Assembly (NCBI GenBank): GCA_019636195.1
Contig: JAHBYA010000003.1
Span: 62,001 to 126,000 of the forward strand
Length of the DNA: 64,000 nt
Direction of reading: 5' to 3'
Origin: Planctomycetota bacterium
GTDB lineage: Bacteria; Planctomycetota; UBA8742; UBA2392
The notes below the pieces were generated by a model. The model had not been told where the DNA came from, ran no database searches, and worked only from the letters and a program-made list of their open reading frames with translations. Shown here piece after piece: positions 7,295-15,523 of this stretch. Numbering within the stretch: position 1 is the stretch's first letter; every line of letters starts with the position of its first letter. A program made the translations under genes and the position numbers.

Positions 7295-9361
7295 ATGCGC
7301 ACTTTCGTCGTGCTATGCGCGCTGGCGCTGGCGTGCGGCCTTGCCGCGCAGACTTCGCGTGACTACTCGGTCGATCTGTCGGCCACGGTGCAGGCAAGTC
7401 CGCCCGCCATCACCTTGAACTGGACAGCCGGCGGCAGCGGCACCAGCTACGCGGTGTACAAGCGCGCCTGGGGCGCAAGCACATGGGGCTCGCCCGTGGC
7501 GAACCTCGGCAATGTGCTGACGTGGACGGACACCAGCGTCACCATCGGCGCCCGGTATGAGTACGGCGTCGGGCGGCTTGGCGGCAGCTACAACTCGTGG
7601 GGCTTCATTGTTGCGGGCATTGACGTGCCCGCCGCCGAGTCGCGCGGACGCCTGATCCTGATCGTTGACAACAGCCACACCACCGCGCTGGCAACCGAGC
7701 TTGCAACCCTTGAGCGCGACCTTGTCGGCGACGGCTGGTCGGTCGTGCGCCACGAGGTCAGCCCCTCTGCGACTGTGGCGCAGGTGAAGGCGACCATTGT
7801 CGCCGCGTACAACAGTGCCCCGTCAACCACGCGGGCAGTGCTGCTGTTCGGCGACATTGCGGTGCCGCATTCGGGCAACTACGCGCCGGATGCGCACACC
7901 GACCATGTGGGCGCGTGGCCAGCCGACCTTTACTACGGCGACATGAACGGCACATGGACCGACAGCAGCGTGAACAACACCAGCAGCGCCAACACCCGCA
8001 ACCACAACATTCCGGGCGACGGCAAGTTTGACCAGGACGTTGCCCCCGGCGCGATTGAACTGATGGTCGGGCGTGTGGACCTGTCTGAAATGCCGGCGTT
8101 TGCAAAGTCAGAGCAAGAACTGCTGCGTGATTACCTGACCAAGCTGAACGAGTTCAAACATGCCATCTGGCGCCCGCAGGACCGCGCGGTCGTGCGCGAC
8201 AACTTTGGCGCATTTTCGGGCGAGGCGTTTGCCGCCAGCGGCTGGCGCAGCTTCGCGCCGATGGTGGGCGCTGCCAACGTCACGGCGATCGCCAGCGGGA
8301 CGTTCTTCACGACGCTGACTGCCGGCAGCTATCTGTGGGCCTACGGTTGTGGCGGTGGCACTTACACTAGCGCAGGGGGGGTCGGCACCACCGCGAACTT
8401 TGCGTCCAACGACATCCAGGCGCCTTTCACTTGCCTGTTCGGGAGCTATCACGGCGACTGGGACTACAGCAACAGCTTCCTGCGCGCGCCGCTGTGCAGC
8501 GGACGCGGTTTGACCTGCGCGTGGTCCGGCCGCCCGTGGTGGTACTTCCACGGCATGGCCATGGGCGAGCCGATCGGCGACAGCGCCCTTTACACACAGA
8601 ACAAGCCCGCCCTGAACGGTACTTTCAACGGCTGTGTACACGTCAACCTGATGGGTGACCCGACATTGCGCCTGCACTATGTAGCGCCGGCTTCCGCCCC
8701 GGCGGCGGTACAGGCCGGCAATGACGTGCAACTGAGCTGGACCGCCAGCCCGGATTCCGTGCTGGGCTACTATGTGTATCGAGCCAGTGCGGCAGGTGGC
8801 CCGTACACACGCATCACGGCAAGCGCCGTCACCGGCACCGGCTATCTTGACGCCGCGCCGGGCGCGGGCACCTGGTGGTACATGGTGCGCGCGCTGGCGA
8901 TGCAGAACACCGCAAGCGGCAGCTACCAGAATCTTGCAACCGGTGTGTTTGCCGACGTGACCATCACGGGCAGCGCGCCCGTGATCACATCACAGCCGGC
9001 AGACCAGACCGTCGCGGCGGGCGCGACAGCCATGTTCAGCATCGGCGCCAGCGGGGCGGGCACTCTGACCTACCAGTGGCAGCGCGATGGCCTGGACATT
9101 TCGGGTGCGAACAGCGACAGCTATGCAACCCCGACTGTGACCGATGCCGACAACGGCGCGCAATATCGCTGCGTGGTCAGCAACGCTTTCGGCAGCACCA
9201 CCAGTGCAACGGCAACACTGACGGTCGGCAATGCGGGCGGCGGTGGGGGAGGCGGCGGCAAGAAGTCCGGCGAAGGCGGTGGGTGCAGCAACCTCGGCGC
9301 GGCCGGTACGCCGATGCTGCTGGCCTTGCTGCTGACGCGACGCCGCCGACGTCAGGGCTAG
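7295..9361 (+). CDS. Secreted gingipain-like (peptidase C25-type) protein with Ig-like domain and C-terminal sorting tail
   Basis: A 688-residue protein with signal peptide MRTFVVLCALALACGLAAQ. Residues about 20-100 form a fibronectin-like domain (AITLNWTAGGSGTSYAVYK). The central region reads like a C25-type caspase-fold domain: RLILIVDNSHTTALATELA, RAVLLFGDIAVPHSG, LYYGDMNGTW and IELMVGRVDL, then a putative catalytic stretch LFGSYHGDWD and NLMGDPTLRL. I place the candidate His in SYHGDW. The catalytic Cys is less certain, with LWAYGCGGGT the first choice. A second Fn3-like module and an Ig-like domain (GTLTYQWQRDGLDISG) follow. The C-terminus (GGGGGGGKKSGEGGGCSNLG, a hydrophobic stretch, then TRRRRRQG) is a Gly/Cys sorting tail like that of the 5912-6520 protein. 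The gene abuts ruvA stop-to-stop. Confidence 0.75.
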   Translation: MRTFVVLCALALACGLAAQTSRDYSVDLSATVQASPPAITLNWTAGGSGTSYAVYKRAWGASTWGSPVANLGNVLTWTDTSVTIGARYEYGVGRLGGSYNSWGFIVAGIDVPAAESRGRLILIVDNSHTTALATELATLERDLVGDGWSVVRHEVSPSATVAQVKATIVAAYNSAPSTTRAVLLFGDIAVPHSGNYAPDAHTDHVGAWPADLYYGDMNGTWTDSSVNNTSSANTRNHNIPGDGKFDQDVAPGAIELMVGRVDLSEMPAFAKSEQELLRDYLTKLNEFKHAIWRPQDRAVVRDNFGAFSGEAFAASGWRSFAPMVGAANVTAIASGTFFTTLTAGSYLWAYGCGGGTYTSAGGVGTTANFASNDIQAPFTCLFGSYHGDWDYSNSFLRAPLCSGRGLTCAWSGRPWWYFHGMAMGEPIGDSALYTQNKPALNGTFNGCVHVNLMGDPTLRLHYVAPASAPAAVQAGNDVQLSWTASPDSVLGYYVYRASAAGGPYTRITASAVTGTGYLDAAPGAGTWWYMVRALAMQNTASGSYQNLATGVFADVTITGSAPVITSQPADQTVAAGATAMFSIGASGAGTLTYQWQRDGLDISGANSDSYATPTVTDADNGAQYRCVVSNAFGSTTSATATLTVGNAGGGGGGGGKKSGEGGGCSNLGAAGTPMLLALLLTRRRRRQG

Positions 9362-9964
9362 TTACACCAGCTGCAGCGCCTTGCGTACGATGTCTTCCGT
9401 GCTTGCGTTGTCGCCCAGCGTACCGGCTGACTTGCGCACAGCCTCTTCGCTTTTCGCGGGCGGATAGCCCAAGGCAATCAGCGCCAGCACGGCGTCAGCA
9501 GCGGCTGAGTCCGGCTTGATTGGCGTGCCGCCCGTCGGGGCAATGCTGCCCTTGGCCCACGGGGCAACCTTGTCGCGCAGCTCGGTCACAATGCGCTCGG
9601 CACTCTTGGGCCCGATGCCCTTGAACTTCTTGAGCCCCGTAACGTCAGCATTAGCGATCAATTCGACCAACCGCGGCGCGTCCGCGGCGCACAGCACCTG
9701 CAACGCGGTGGCTGGCCCGATGCCCTTGACCTCAAGCAGCGCCCTGAACAAGCGCCGCTCTTCTTCCGTGCCGAAGCCGTACAGCCGTTCTTCGCCCTGT
9801 TCGGCGCTGATGGTGTGAAACAACAGCAGCGTGGCCTCACTGCCCGGCTTCAGGCGCGACGTGGTGCTGAAGGGCGCCAGCACGCGATAGCCCATGCCGC
9901 CCACGTCGATCACTGCCACACCGGGCAACGCGGAAACAACTTTGCCGCGAAGGTACTCGTACAT
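9362..9964 (-). CDS. ruvA: Holliday junction branch-migration protein RuvA
   Basis: A 200-residue protein of normal RuvA length. The N-terminal OB domain begins MYEYLRGKVVSA and contains DVGGMGYRVLAP. Two helix-hairpin-helix motifs follow (LLEVKGIGPATALQVL and LKKFKGIGPKSAERIV). The C-terminal domain III (DAVLALIALGYPPAKSEEAV) contacts RuvB. RuvA tetramers hold Holliday junctions while RuvB drives branch migration. Neither ruvB nor ruvC is adjacent, so the ruv genes are split in this genome. It is divergent from the DUF2330 pair and convergent with zero spacing to the secreted-protease gene. Confidence 0.97.
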   Translation of the reverse strand: MYEYLRGKVVSALPGVAVIDVGGMGYRVLAPFSTTSRLKPGSEATLLLFHTISAEQGEERLYGFGTEEERRLFRALLEVKGIGPATALQVLCAADAPRLVELIANADVTGLKKFKGIGPKSAERIVTELRDKVAPWAKGSIAPTGGTPIKPDSAAADAVLALIALGYPPAKSEEAVRKSAGTLGDNASTEDIVRKALQLV

Positions 9965-10096
9965 GGCATGGTTTTAGCAACGTCCGACACCACGCAAATC
10001 ATTGTGCAAACATAGTTAACGCAAGCAGGAGTTTTCCGGAACCTGAGCCGGTTTGTCGCGTCCAATGATGACCCCAGTGCCCCGGAAAGGACTACC

Positions 10097-11119
10097 ATGA
10101 GTGCACTCCGTTGCGCCCTTGCAGCCACAGCCGCTGTTTCGATACTGCTTGGCAGCTACGCCCTGGCGCCGCAGACTTCACAGGCCTGCATTCACCCCGA
10201 GCGCGAGTTCAAGGTTCCCATCAGTGCCGATGCGCAGAAGGGCATCCTGTTCTTCGACAATGGCCGCCAGGAAATGGTGATTCGGCCGGGCTACAAGCTT
10301 GATACCAAGGGCATGAAGGCCAAAGACGACGCGATCGCGGGGTTTACCACCATCGCATGGCTCATCCCCACGCCGAGCCTGCCCGACAACTACAAAGAGG
10401 TGGACGCCAAACTGTTTACGGAACTTGAAGAGTTCACGAGGGCCGAACAGGAGTGGGGCGCGAATGGGATCGAAGACGGCCAGAAGTCGCCCCGCTCGCA
10501 TGGCAAGCGGGCTGCTGGCGGTGTTGAGTTCCATGAACAGGTGAAGGCCGGCGACTACACGATTCAGCCGATCAAGGCCAGCGGCGAGCTGGGCATGGTC
10601 GAGTTGAAGGCGTGGTTCAAGGACAACGGCTTTGCCGAGCCCAAAGAGTCGCTGGTGCGCTGGTACACCGAAAACGAGTACTACTGGCTGGCAGTCAAGC
10701 TGCACAACCCCAAGGGCCTGCCCGCCAACGGCCATGTCAAGCCGCTGCAAATCGGGTTCAAGACCGACAAGCCGGTGTACCCGGTGCGCATCAACGAGGG
10801 CGCGGGCAAGTTTGACCTTGAGTTGTGGGTTGTTTCGCGCAAAGAGATCGACACCGACAAGAGTGAAGGGTTCGGGCTGAAAACCATCGAGCAGCGCGAC
10901 CCGATGATGCACCAGTCCAACCGTGAAACGAAGTTTGCCGACCTGCCCGCGGAAGCCCGCAAGGTGGCCCAGGACAGAGAAGGCCTCAACGCAATGAAGG
11001 AAGGCAAGCTATACTGCTACCGATTCTTTGCCACGGGCGTGAACGACAAGATTGACCTCTCCAAGTGGATGGGCGACTTGAGCTTTGAGTTCAAGCCCGA
11101 AGTCAAACCGCAGGACTGA
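10097..11119 (+). CDS. Exported DUF2330 protein
   Basis: A 340-residue protein. AAAGGA lies 7 bases before the ATG, and a signal peptide runs MSALRCALAATAAVSILLG to about residue 30. The mature part opens with ACIHPEREFKVPISADAQKG and contains LFFDNGRQEMVIRPGY, FTTIAWLIPTPSLPDNY, YTIQPIKASGELG and the strand-rich KPVYPVRINEGAGKFDLELW. These are the hallmarks of DUF2330 (a conserved Cys near the mature N-terminus, NGRQE, and WLIP...P). It is a full-length paralogue of the next gene, 12 bases downstream, so the two form an operon. The function of the family is unknown. The location is presumed periplasmic or extracellular. Confidence 0.85.
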   Translation: MSALRCALAATAAVSILLGSYALAPQTSQACIHPEREFKVPISADAQKGILFFDNGRQEMVIRPGYKLDTKGMKAKDDAIAGFTTIAWLIPTPSLPDNYKEVDAKLFTELEEFTRAEQEWGANGIEDGQKSPRSHGKRAAGGVEFHEQVKAGDYTIQPIKASGELGMVELKAWFKDNGFAEPKESLVRWYTENEYYWLAVKLHNPKGLPANGHVKPLQIGFKTDKPVYPVRINEGAGKFDLELWVVSRKEIDTDKSEGFGLKTIEQRDPMMHQSNRETKFADLPAEARKVAQDREGLNAMKEGKLYCYRFFATGVNDKIDLSKWMGDLSFEFKPEVKPQD

Positions 11120-11131
11120 ACCGGAGTCGGC

Positions 11132-12205
11132 ATGAAGGCACTGGCATACATTTTCGCGGCGGCGGCCATCACGGCAGCCGCCGCGCTGGTACCGGCGGGC
11201 GCGTGCATCCATCCGCCCAAGGGCTTTCTGGCCCCGATTGACTCAGGCGCCCAGCGCGGGCTGATCTTCTGGGACAACGGCCGGCAGGAACTGGTCATCC
11301 AGGCCGGCTACCGCGTGAACATTCACAAGCTTGAGCGCGCGGAAGTCACGAACGACGGCATCGTCAAAGGCCTGCGCTCGTTCGCATGGCTGGTGCCGCT
11401 GCCCGCGCTTCCCGACCGCTACGCCGAGCTTGAGCCGGCGTTGTTTGAAGACCTGCACAAGTTCACGGCCATTGAACCCCGCGTCCCCGCCGAAGACGAG
11501 AACGAAGGCGATGAGCGCGCGCTGGGCATTCAAGAAGAAAGCGCCGATGGCGTTGAGTTTCATGAGGCTGTGAAAGTCGGCGCCTACACCATCCAGCCGA
11601 TCAAGGCCAAGGGCGAACTTGGCGGCAAAGAGCTGGCGGCGTGGCTGAAGGACAATGACTTCGGCGAAGTGGATGACCGCATTTTGCGGTTTTACCTGCA
11701 GCACGAGTACTACTGGCTGGCGATCAAGTGGGCGGGCGAGGCCGACCTGCCCGCGGATGCAAGCGCCAAGCCGTTGCAGATCAGTTTCAAGACGCCGCGC
11801 CCGGTGTACCCGCTGAAGATCAACGACAAGCGCGGCGAGTTTGACCTGGAGTTGTGGCTGATCACCCGCGAGGCGGTTGATATCACCAAGAGCAGCCGCT
11901 TCGGCATCAAGGTCGCCGAGCAGATCGACGAAACCCTGTACCAGAAGAACCGGCAGACCAGCTACGTCAAGCTGCCGGAAAGCGTGCGCAAGCTGGCAGA
12001 CCCCGTGGAAGAATTGAAAGAGCTGCGCAAGGGCGCGGTGTTCTGCTACCGCTTCGTGGGCAAGGACCTTGAGGCGGATGAGGGCTTCGATGTCGGGCTG
12101 TTGCAGGAAGACCTGCACTTCGAGTTCGAGAAAGAGGTCGCGCCCAAGCCCAAAGACCCAGTCAAACCCGAAGAAGACAAGCCAGCCGAGACGCCCAAGG
12201 ACTGA
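11132..12205 (+). CDS. Exported DUF2330 protein, paralogue of upstream gene
   Basis: A 357-residue protein with signal peptide MKALAYIFAAAAITAAAALVP. It is collinear with the 10097-11119 product: ACIHPPKGFLAPIDSGAQRG, IFWDNGRQELVIQAGY, SFAWLVPLPALPDRYAEL, YTIQPIKAKGELGGKELAAW, and RPVYPLKINDKRGEFDLELW. The two clearly arose by tandem duplication and have since diverged. It differs in a charged, Pro-rich C-terminal tail (KPKDPVKPEEDKPAETPKD), likely flexible. The 12-base gap from the first copy and a shared orientation indicate cotranscription. It is convergent with the trpG/pabA gene, with 9 bases between stops. No catalytic motif is apparent. Confidence 0.85.
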   Translation: MKALAYIFAAAAITAAAALVPAGACIHPPKGFLAPIDSGAQRGLIFWDNGRQELVIQAGYRVNIHKLERAEVTNDGIVKGLRSFAWLVPLPALPDRYAELEPALFEDLHKFTAIEPRVPAEDENEGDERALGIQEESADGVEFHEAVKVGAYTIQPIKAKGELGGKELAAWLKDNDFGEVDDRILRFYLQHEYYWLAIKWAGEADLPADASAKPLQISFKTPRPVYPLKINDKRGEFDLELWLITREAVDITKSSRFGIKVAEQIDETLYQKNRQTSYVKLPESVRKLADPVEELKELRKGAVFCYRFVGKDLEADEGFDVGLLQEDLHFEFEKEVAPKPKDPVKPEEDKPAETPKD

Positions 12206-12214
12206 CCCGCGCGG

Positions 12215-12769
<555 letters not shown>

Positions 12770-12807
12770 GCCGCGATATCACCCGCGCGCGGGGCGGTGC
12801 GCAAGGC

Positions 12808-13848
12808 TCAGGCGGGGTATTGCACGTCGCGGGCGGCGCACCACGCGCGCGCCTGTGCGTCAAAGCGCGCCAGCAGCGCGGCGCGCAGCGGCTCGTCCAT
12901 GAAGCCGCGCTTGAAGCCCTCGCGGGCGATGCGCACCAGGGTGGGGCAGTCCACGCCCAGCACCTCGTGCGCAACTTCGTACTCGCGTGCCACGCTGGTA
13001 TGAAACATCGCCGGGTCGTCGCTGCTGAGCGTGACCGGTACCCCGGCCCGGAGCAACCGCGGCAGCGGGTGGTCAGCCAGCCGCGTGATAGCGCCGGTCG
13101 CCTCATTGCTGACCGGGCAGACCTCCAGCGCGATGTCGCGGCGCACCAGCTCAGCCATCAGTTGCGGGTCCAGCGCGCTTTTGATGCCGTGGCCGATGCG
13201 CTCGGCGCCCATGTCCAGCGCGTCGTACACGTCGCCCGGGCCGCTGACTTCACCGGCATGCATGGTGGTGCGCAGGCCCATGGCGCGGGCGCGCTCAAAC
13301 AGGCCGCGATACTGCGGCAGCGGGTGGGTGTGCTCCGCGCCGGCCACGTTGAAGGCGCAGATGTCCACTTCACCGAGCAGCGGTTCAATGTCACGCAGCC
13401 GCTCTTGGGCAAACTCGACGCCGTGCTGCCGCCCGGTTGCGACTTGCAGGCGCGCCCGTATCCCGAACTGGACTTCCGCGGCTTTGAGCCCGCGCCACGC
13501 GGCTCGCACAATGTCGGCGCTGTCGTGGCCGACATCCATGACACCGCTGCCCAGGCCAACCATGATTTCGGTAAACCAGACGTTCTGGCGCGCCAGCGTG
13601 CCCGCGACTTCGTAGGCGACGTATTCGTAATCGTCGGGCGACTGCAGAAAGCTGACCGTCCAGCGGTAGCTTTCCAGAAAGTGGGCAAAATCGTCGAACT
13701 CGTAGCGGCGGCGCACGGCCTCAATGTCCGGGGCCTCGGAAAGGCGCCCATACTTGCGCACCAGCGTAAAGACCGACTCCACCGGGATCGCGCCCTCCAG
13801 GTGGATGTGCAGCTCGGTCTTTGGCAGGCCTGTGAAGTCAATCGCCAT
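12808..13848 (-). CDS. add: Adenosine deaminase
   Basis: A 346-residue protein from MAIDFTGLPKTELHIHLEGA. I reject a 43-codon longer start because that extension is low-complexity Arg-rich and not conserved in type. All metal and catalytic motifs of adenosine deaminase are present: the zinc ligands in HIHLEG near residues 14-16, TTMHAGEVSGP (His and catalytic Glu-adjacent), GHGIKSALDP, and VTLSSDDPAMF, whose Asp residues bind zinc and activate water. It converts adenosine or deoxyadenosine to inosine in purine salvage. Members of this clade can also act on adenine or aminofutalosine, which sequence alone does not settle. It sits between a VOC gene and trpG/pabA, all leftward. Confidence 0.9.
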   Translation of the reverse strand: MAIDFTGLPKTELHIHLEGAIPVESVFTLVRKYGRLSEAPDIEAVRRRYEFDDFAHFLESYRWTVSFLQSPDDYEYVAYEVAGTLARQNVWFTEIMVGLGSGVMDVGHDSADIVRAAWRGLKAAEVQFGIRARLQVATGRQHGVEFAQERLRDIEPLLGEVDICAFNVAGAEHTHPLPQYRGLFERARAMGLRTTMHAGEVSGPGDVYDALDMGAERIGHGIKSALDPQLMAELVRRDIALEVCPVSNEATGAITRLADHPLPRLLRAGVPVTLSSDDPAMFHTSVAREYEVAHEVLGVDCPTLVRIAREGFKRGFMDEPLRAALLARFDAQARAWCAARDVQYPA

Positions 13849-13901
13849 TAAGGTGACGTTGAGTTTACGCCATAGCGCGCCGGTCCGCCAACGCCGATTG
13901 C

Positions 13902-14282
13902 CTAGTCGTTCATGCTCTGGCCGAAGACCAGCAGGTGGCCGTCGGGGTCGGCCATTTCGAACTCGCGCATGCCCCACGGCTGCTCGACGATGCCGCTGGG
14001 CTCGTGCCCGCCGCCTTCAATGCGGGCGCGCAGGCCCTCGATGTCGCTGGTGTAGAAGTAGTACTGGGCCTGGAAGTAGCGATCCTGCACCTTCGGCATT
14101 TCGGGAAAGTAGTGCGGGCTGGCAAGCATCAGCTTTACGCCGTTCTTCTGCAGCATCGCCCAGCCGGACTTGCCCTGTTCATCCTGACGGTCGGCAACGT
14201 CAAGGCCCACGACGTCGGTGTAGAACTTGATCGACGACTGCACGTCGCCGCAAATCAACATCGGGATCATTCCTGTCAGCAT
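13902..14282 (-). CDS. VOC-family protein (bleomycin-resistance/glyoxalase fold)
   Basis: A 126-residue VOC-fold protein: MLTGMIPMLICGDVQSSIKFY, then YTDVVGLDVADR, MLQKNGVKLMLASP, YFYTSDIEGLRARIE and the C-terminal FEMADPDGHLLVFGQ. The end segment MADPDGHLLVFGQ is characteristic of the bleomycin-resistance/glyoxalase branch. The first metal-ligand position is not a His or Glu in the usual place, so it may be a binding protein, not a metalloenzyme. No signal peptide is present. It lies 17 bases downstream of the dCTP-deaminase gene and 53 bases upstream of adenosine deaminase, so one leftward transcript could carry all four genes from 15412 to 12215. Confidence 0.85.
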   Translation of the reverse strand: MLTGMIPMLICGDVQSSIKFYTDVVGLDVADRQDEQGKSGWAMLQKNGVKLMLASPHYFPEMPKVQDRYFQAQYYFYTSDIEGLRARIEGGGHEPSGIVEQPWGMREFEMADPDGHLLVFGQSMND

Positions 14283-14299
14283 GCTTGCCCCCTGAATCG

Positions 14300-15412
14300 C
14301 TATGGTTGGAAAAACTTGCTCAGCCGCGGGCCGCGCTGCTGGGCGTAGTTGCTTTGCAGGCCTACGCCATACAGTTTGCTCGGCCGTGCACTGAGCTTTT
14401 CATACGCCATTTTGCAGACCGGCTGGCGGTGGCGCACGATCAAGTCGTCTTCGTAGGGCCGGACTTCCAGCACTGCAGGTGTGCCTTTGACTTCGCCCTT
14501 ACTGCCATAGCCGAAGCCGGGGTCGAAGAAGCCCGCGTAATGCGCGCGGAACTCGCCGGCACTGGTGTCGTAGGGCAGCATCTCAACGGCGTAGTCGGGC
14601 GGCACTGCCACATACTCGTAGGTGCTGAAGATGTAGAAGGCGCCCTGGCTAAGAAACAGCGTGCCGTCCTTGGGCCGCTCAATCGGTTCAAAGTATTCGT
14701 TGGGGTCGTGCTGGCCGATGCGCGCGAGGTCAACGGGCCGGAAGTTCTTGCGCGAGACGTAGCCGGCGATCGGCTGGTCAAGGTCAAGAGTCATCAGCAG
14801 GGCTTCGCCTTCGCCGCCGTCGTACAGGGCGTGCTGCATCGGCACCGGGTTGCCGTCCTGCTGCCACAACAGCGGCGACTGCTGGTACAGGGCGCGCATT
14901 TCGTCGCCGTTGAGCAGCCGGCGGTCGGCGTAGAAGATGGTCTGGTTCAGGCTGTCGCCGGCGCGCACCTTTACGTCAAAGCTTTTGGGAATGACTTCAA
15001 GCCACAGCTCGCCATGGTAGCCCTCAGGAATCTTGTCGTAGCGCGGGGTGCCGTCGGCCAGCACGCGGGTTTGCAGGTCAATGCGGCCGGTGCTGCTTTT
15101 GTTGTTGGCGTATGCGCCAATGTCTGCGGGCAGGGCAAAGCGCTCAGCCAGCAGGATCAAGTACACGTTGTCGCGCACCAACACACCCGGCTCTTTCAGG
15201 TCGATCGGGTAGCGCGAGTAGCGTTCAATCAGGTCGGTCACGCGCTCGCCGGCCAGCGGCATCAGGCTGCCGGGCATGGAAAACGCGCGGCGAGAAAGGG
15301 TCAGGTCAAGGCTGCTGGGCTGAATCTGGCTGGGTTGAATGCTGGCGCTGCTGGTAACGCAGCCCTTTGCGATCAGGTCTTCAATGGCTTGCGATGGAAG
15401 TGTGCCGCGCAT
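14300..15412 (-). CDS. dcd: 2'-deoxycytidine 5'-triphosphate deaminase, long (PF06559-type) form
   Basis: A 370-residue protein that is about twice the length of ordinary Dcd and matches the long form (PF06559), in which two dUTPase-like halves are fused. The N-half contains SSASIQPSQIQPSSLDLTL and IGAYANNKSSTGRIDLQTRV, the nucleotide-binding segment with its conserved Arg-Asp. The C-half contains AHYAGFFDPGFGYG and PAVLEVRPYEDDLIVRHRQP, a degenerate second trimer-forming half. The enzyme deaminates dCTP to dUTP for thymidylate supply. The long form is known from alphaproteobacteria and scattered other phyla. It is the first gene of the leftward run, preceded by a terminator for the lipoprotein gene further right. 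Confidence 0.9.
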   Translation of the reverse strand: MRGTLPSQAIEDLIAKGCVTSSASIQPSQIQPSSLDLTLSRRAFSMPGSLMPLAGERVTDLIERYSRYPIDLKEPGVLVRDNVYLILLAERFALPADIGAYANNKSSTGRIDLQTRVLADGTPRYDKIPEGYHGELWLEVIPKSFDVKVRAGDSLNQTIFYADRRLLNGDEMRALYQQSPLLWQQDGNPVPMQHALYDGGEGEALLMTLDLDQPIAGYVSRKNFRPVDLARIGQHDPNEYFEPIERPKDGTLFLSQGAFYIFSTYEYVAVPPDYAVEMLPYDTSAGEFRAHYAGFFDPGFGYGSKGEVKGTPAVLEVRPYEDDLIVRHRQPVCKMAYEKLSARPSKLYGVGLQSNYAQQRGPRLSKFFQP

Positions 15413-15420
15413 GCCGGTTT

Positions 15421-15452
15421 ATAGCAAAACAAAAGCCCCGCGCGTAAGCGCG
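15421..15452 (-). terminator. Terminator after the alpha/beta-hydrolase lipoprotein gene
   Basis: On the minus strand CGCGC, TTAC, GCGCG is followed by GGGGCTTTTGTTTTG. It lies about 70 bases beyond the stop codon of the 15524-17791 gene and just upstream of the dCTP deaminase start. Confidence 0.65.
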
Positions 15453-15467
15453 TGGTCACCCGTGTAC

Positions 15468-15522
15468 TGGCGTCCTCGCCCATGGCGTTCCATCGCCGGG
15501 ACGCCATCGGCCGGTGGCCGAT
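15468..15522. repeat. Double stem-loop between the dcd and lipoprotein genes
   Basis: TGGCGTCC (15468-15475) pairs with GGACGCCA (15499-15506), and ATCGGCC (15506-15512) pairs with GGCCGAT (15516-15522). The two hairpins are fused end to end between a stop codon and a terminator. They may be a REP-like intergenic element. A related hairpin, GGGACGC with GCGTCCC, occurs at 45649-45665. Confidence 0.5.
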
Positions 15523-15523
15523 G

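Noticed and set aside
12808-13977. 43-codon N-terminal extension of adenosine deaminase
   Set aside because: The extension is Arg-rich and overlaps the neighbouring VOC gene. The conserved protein begins at MAIDFTGLPKTELHIHLEG.
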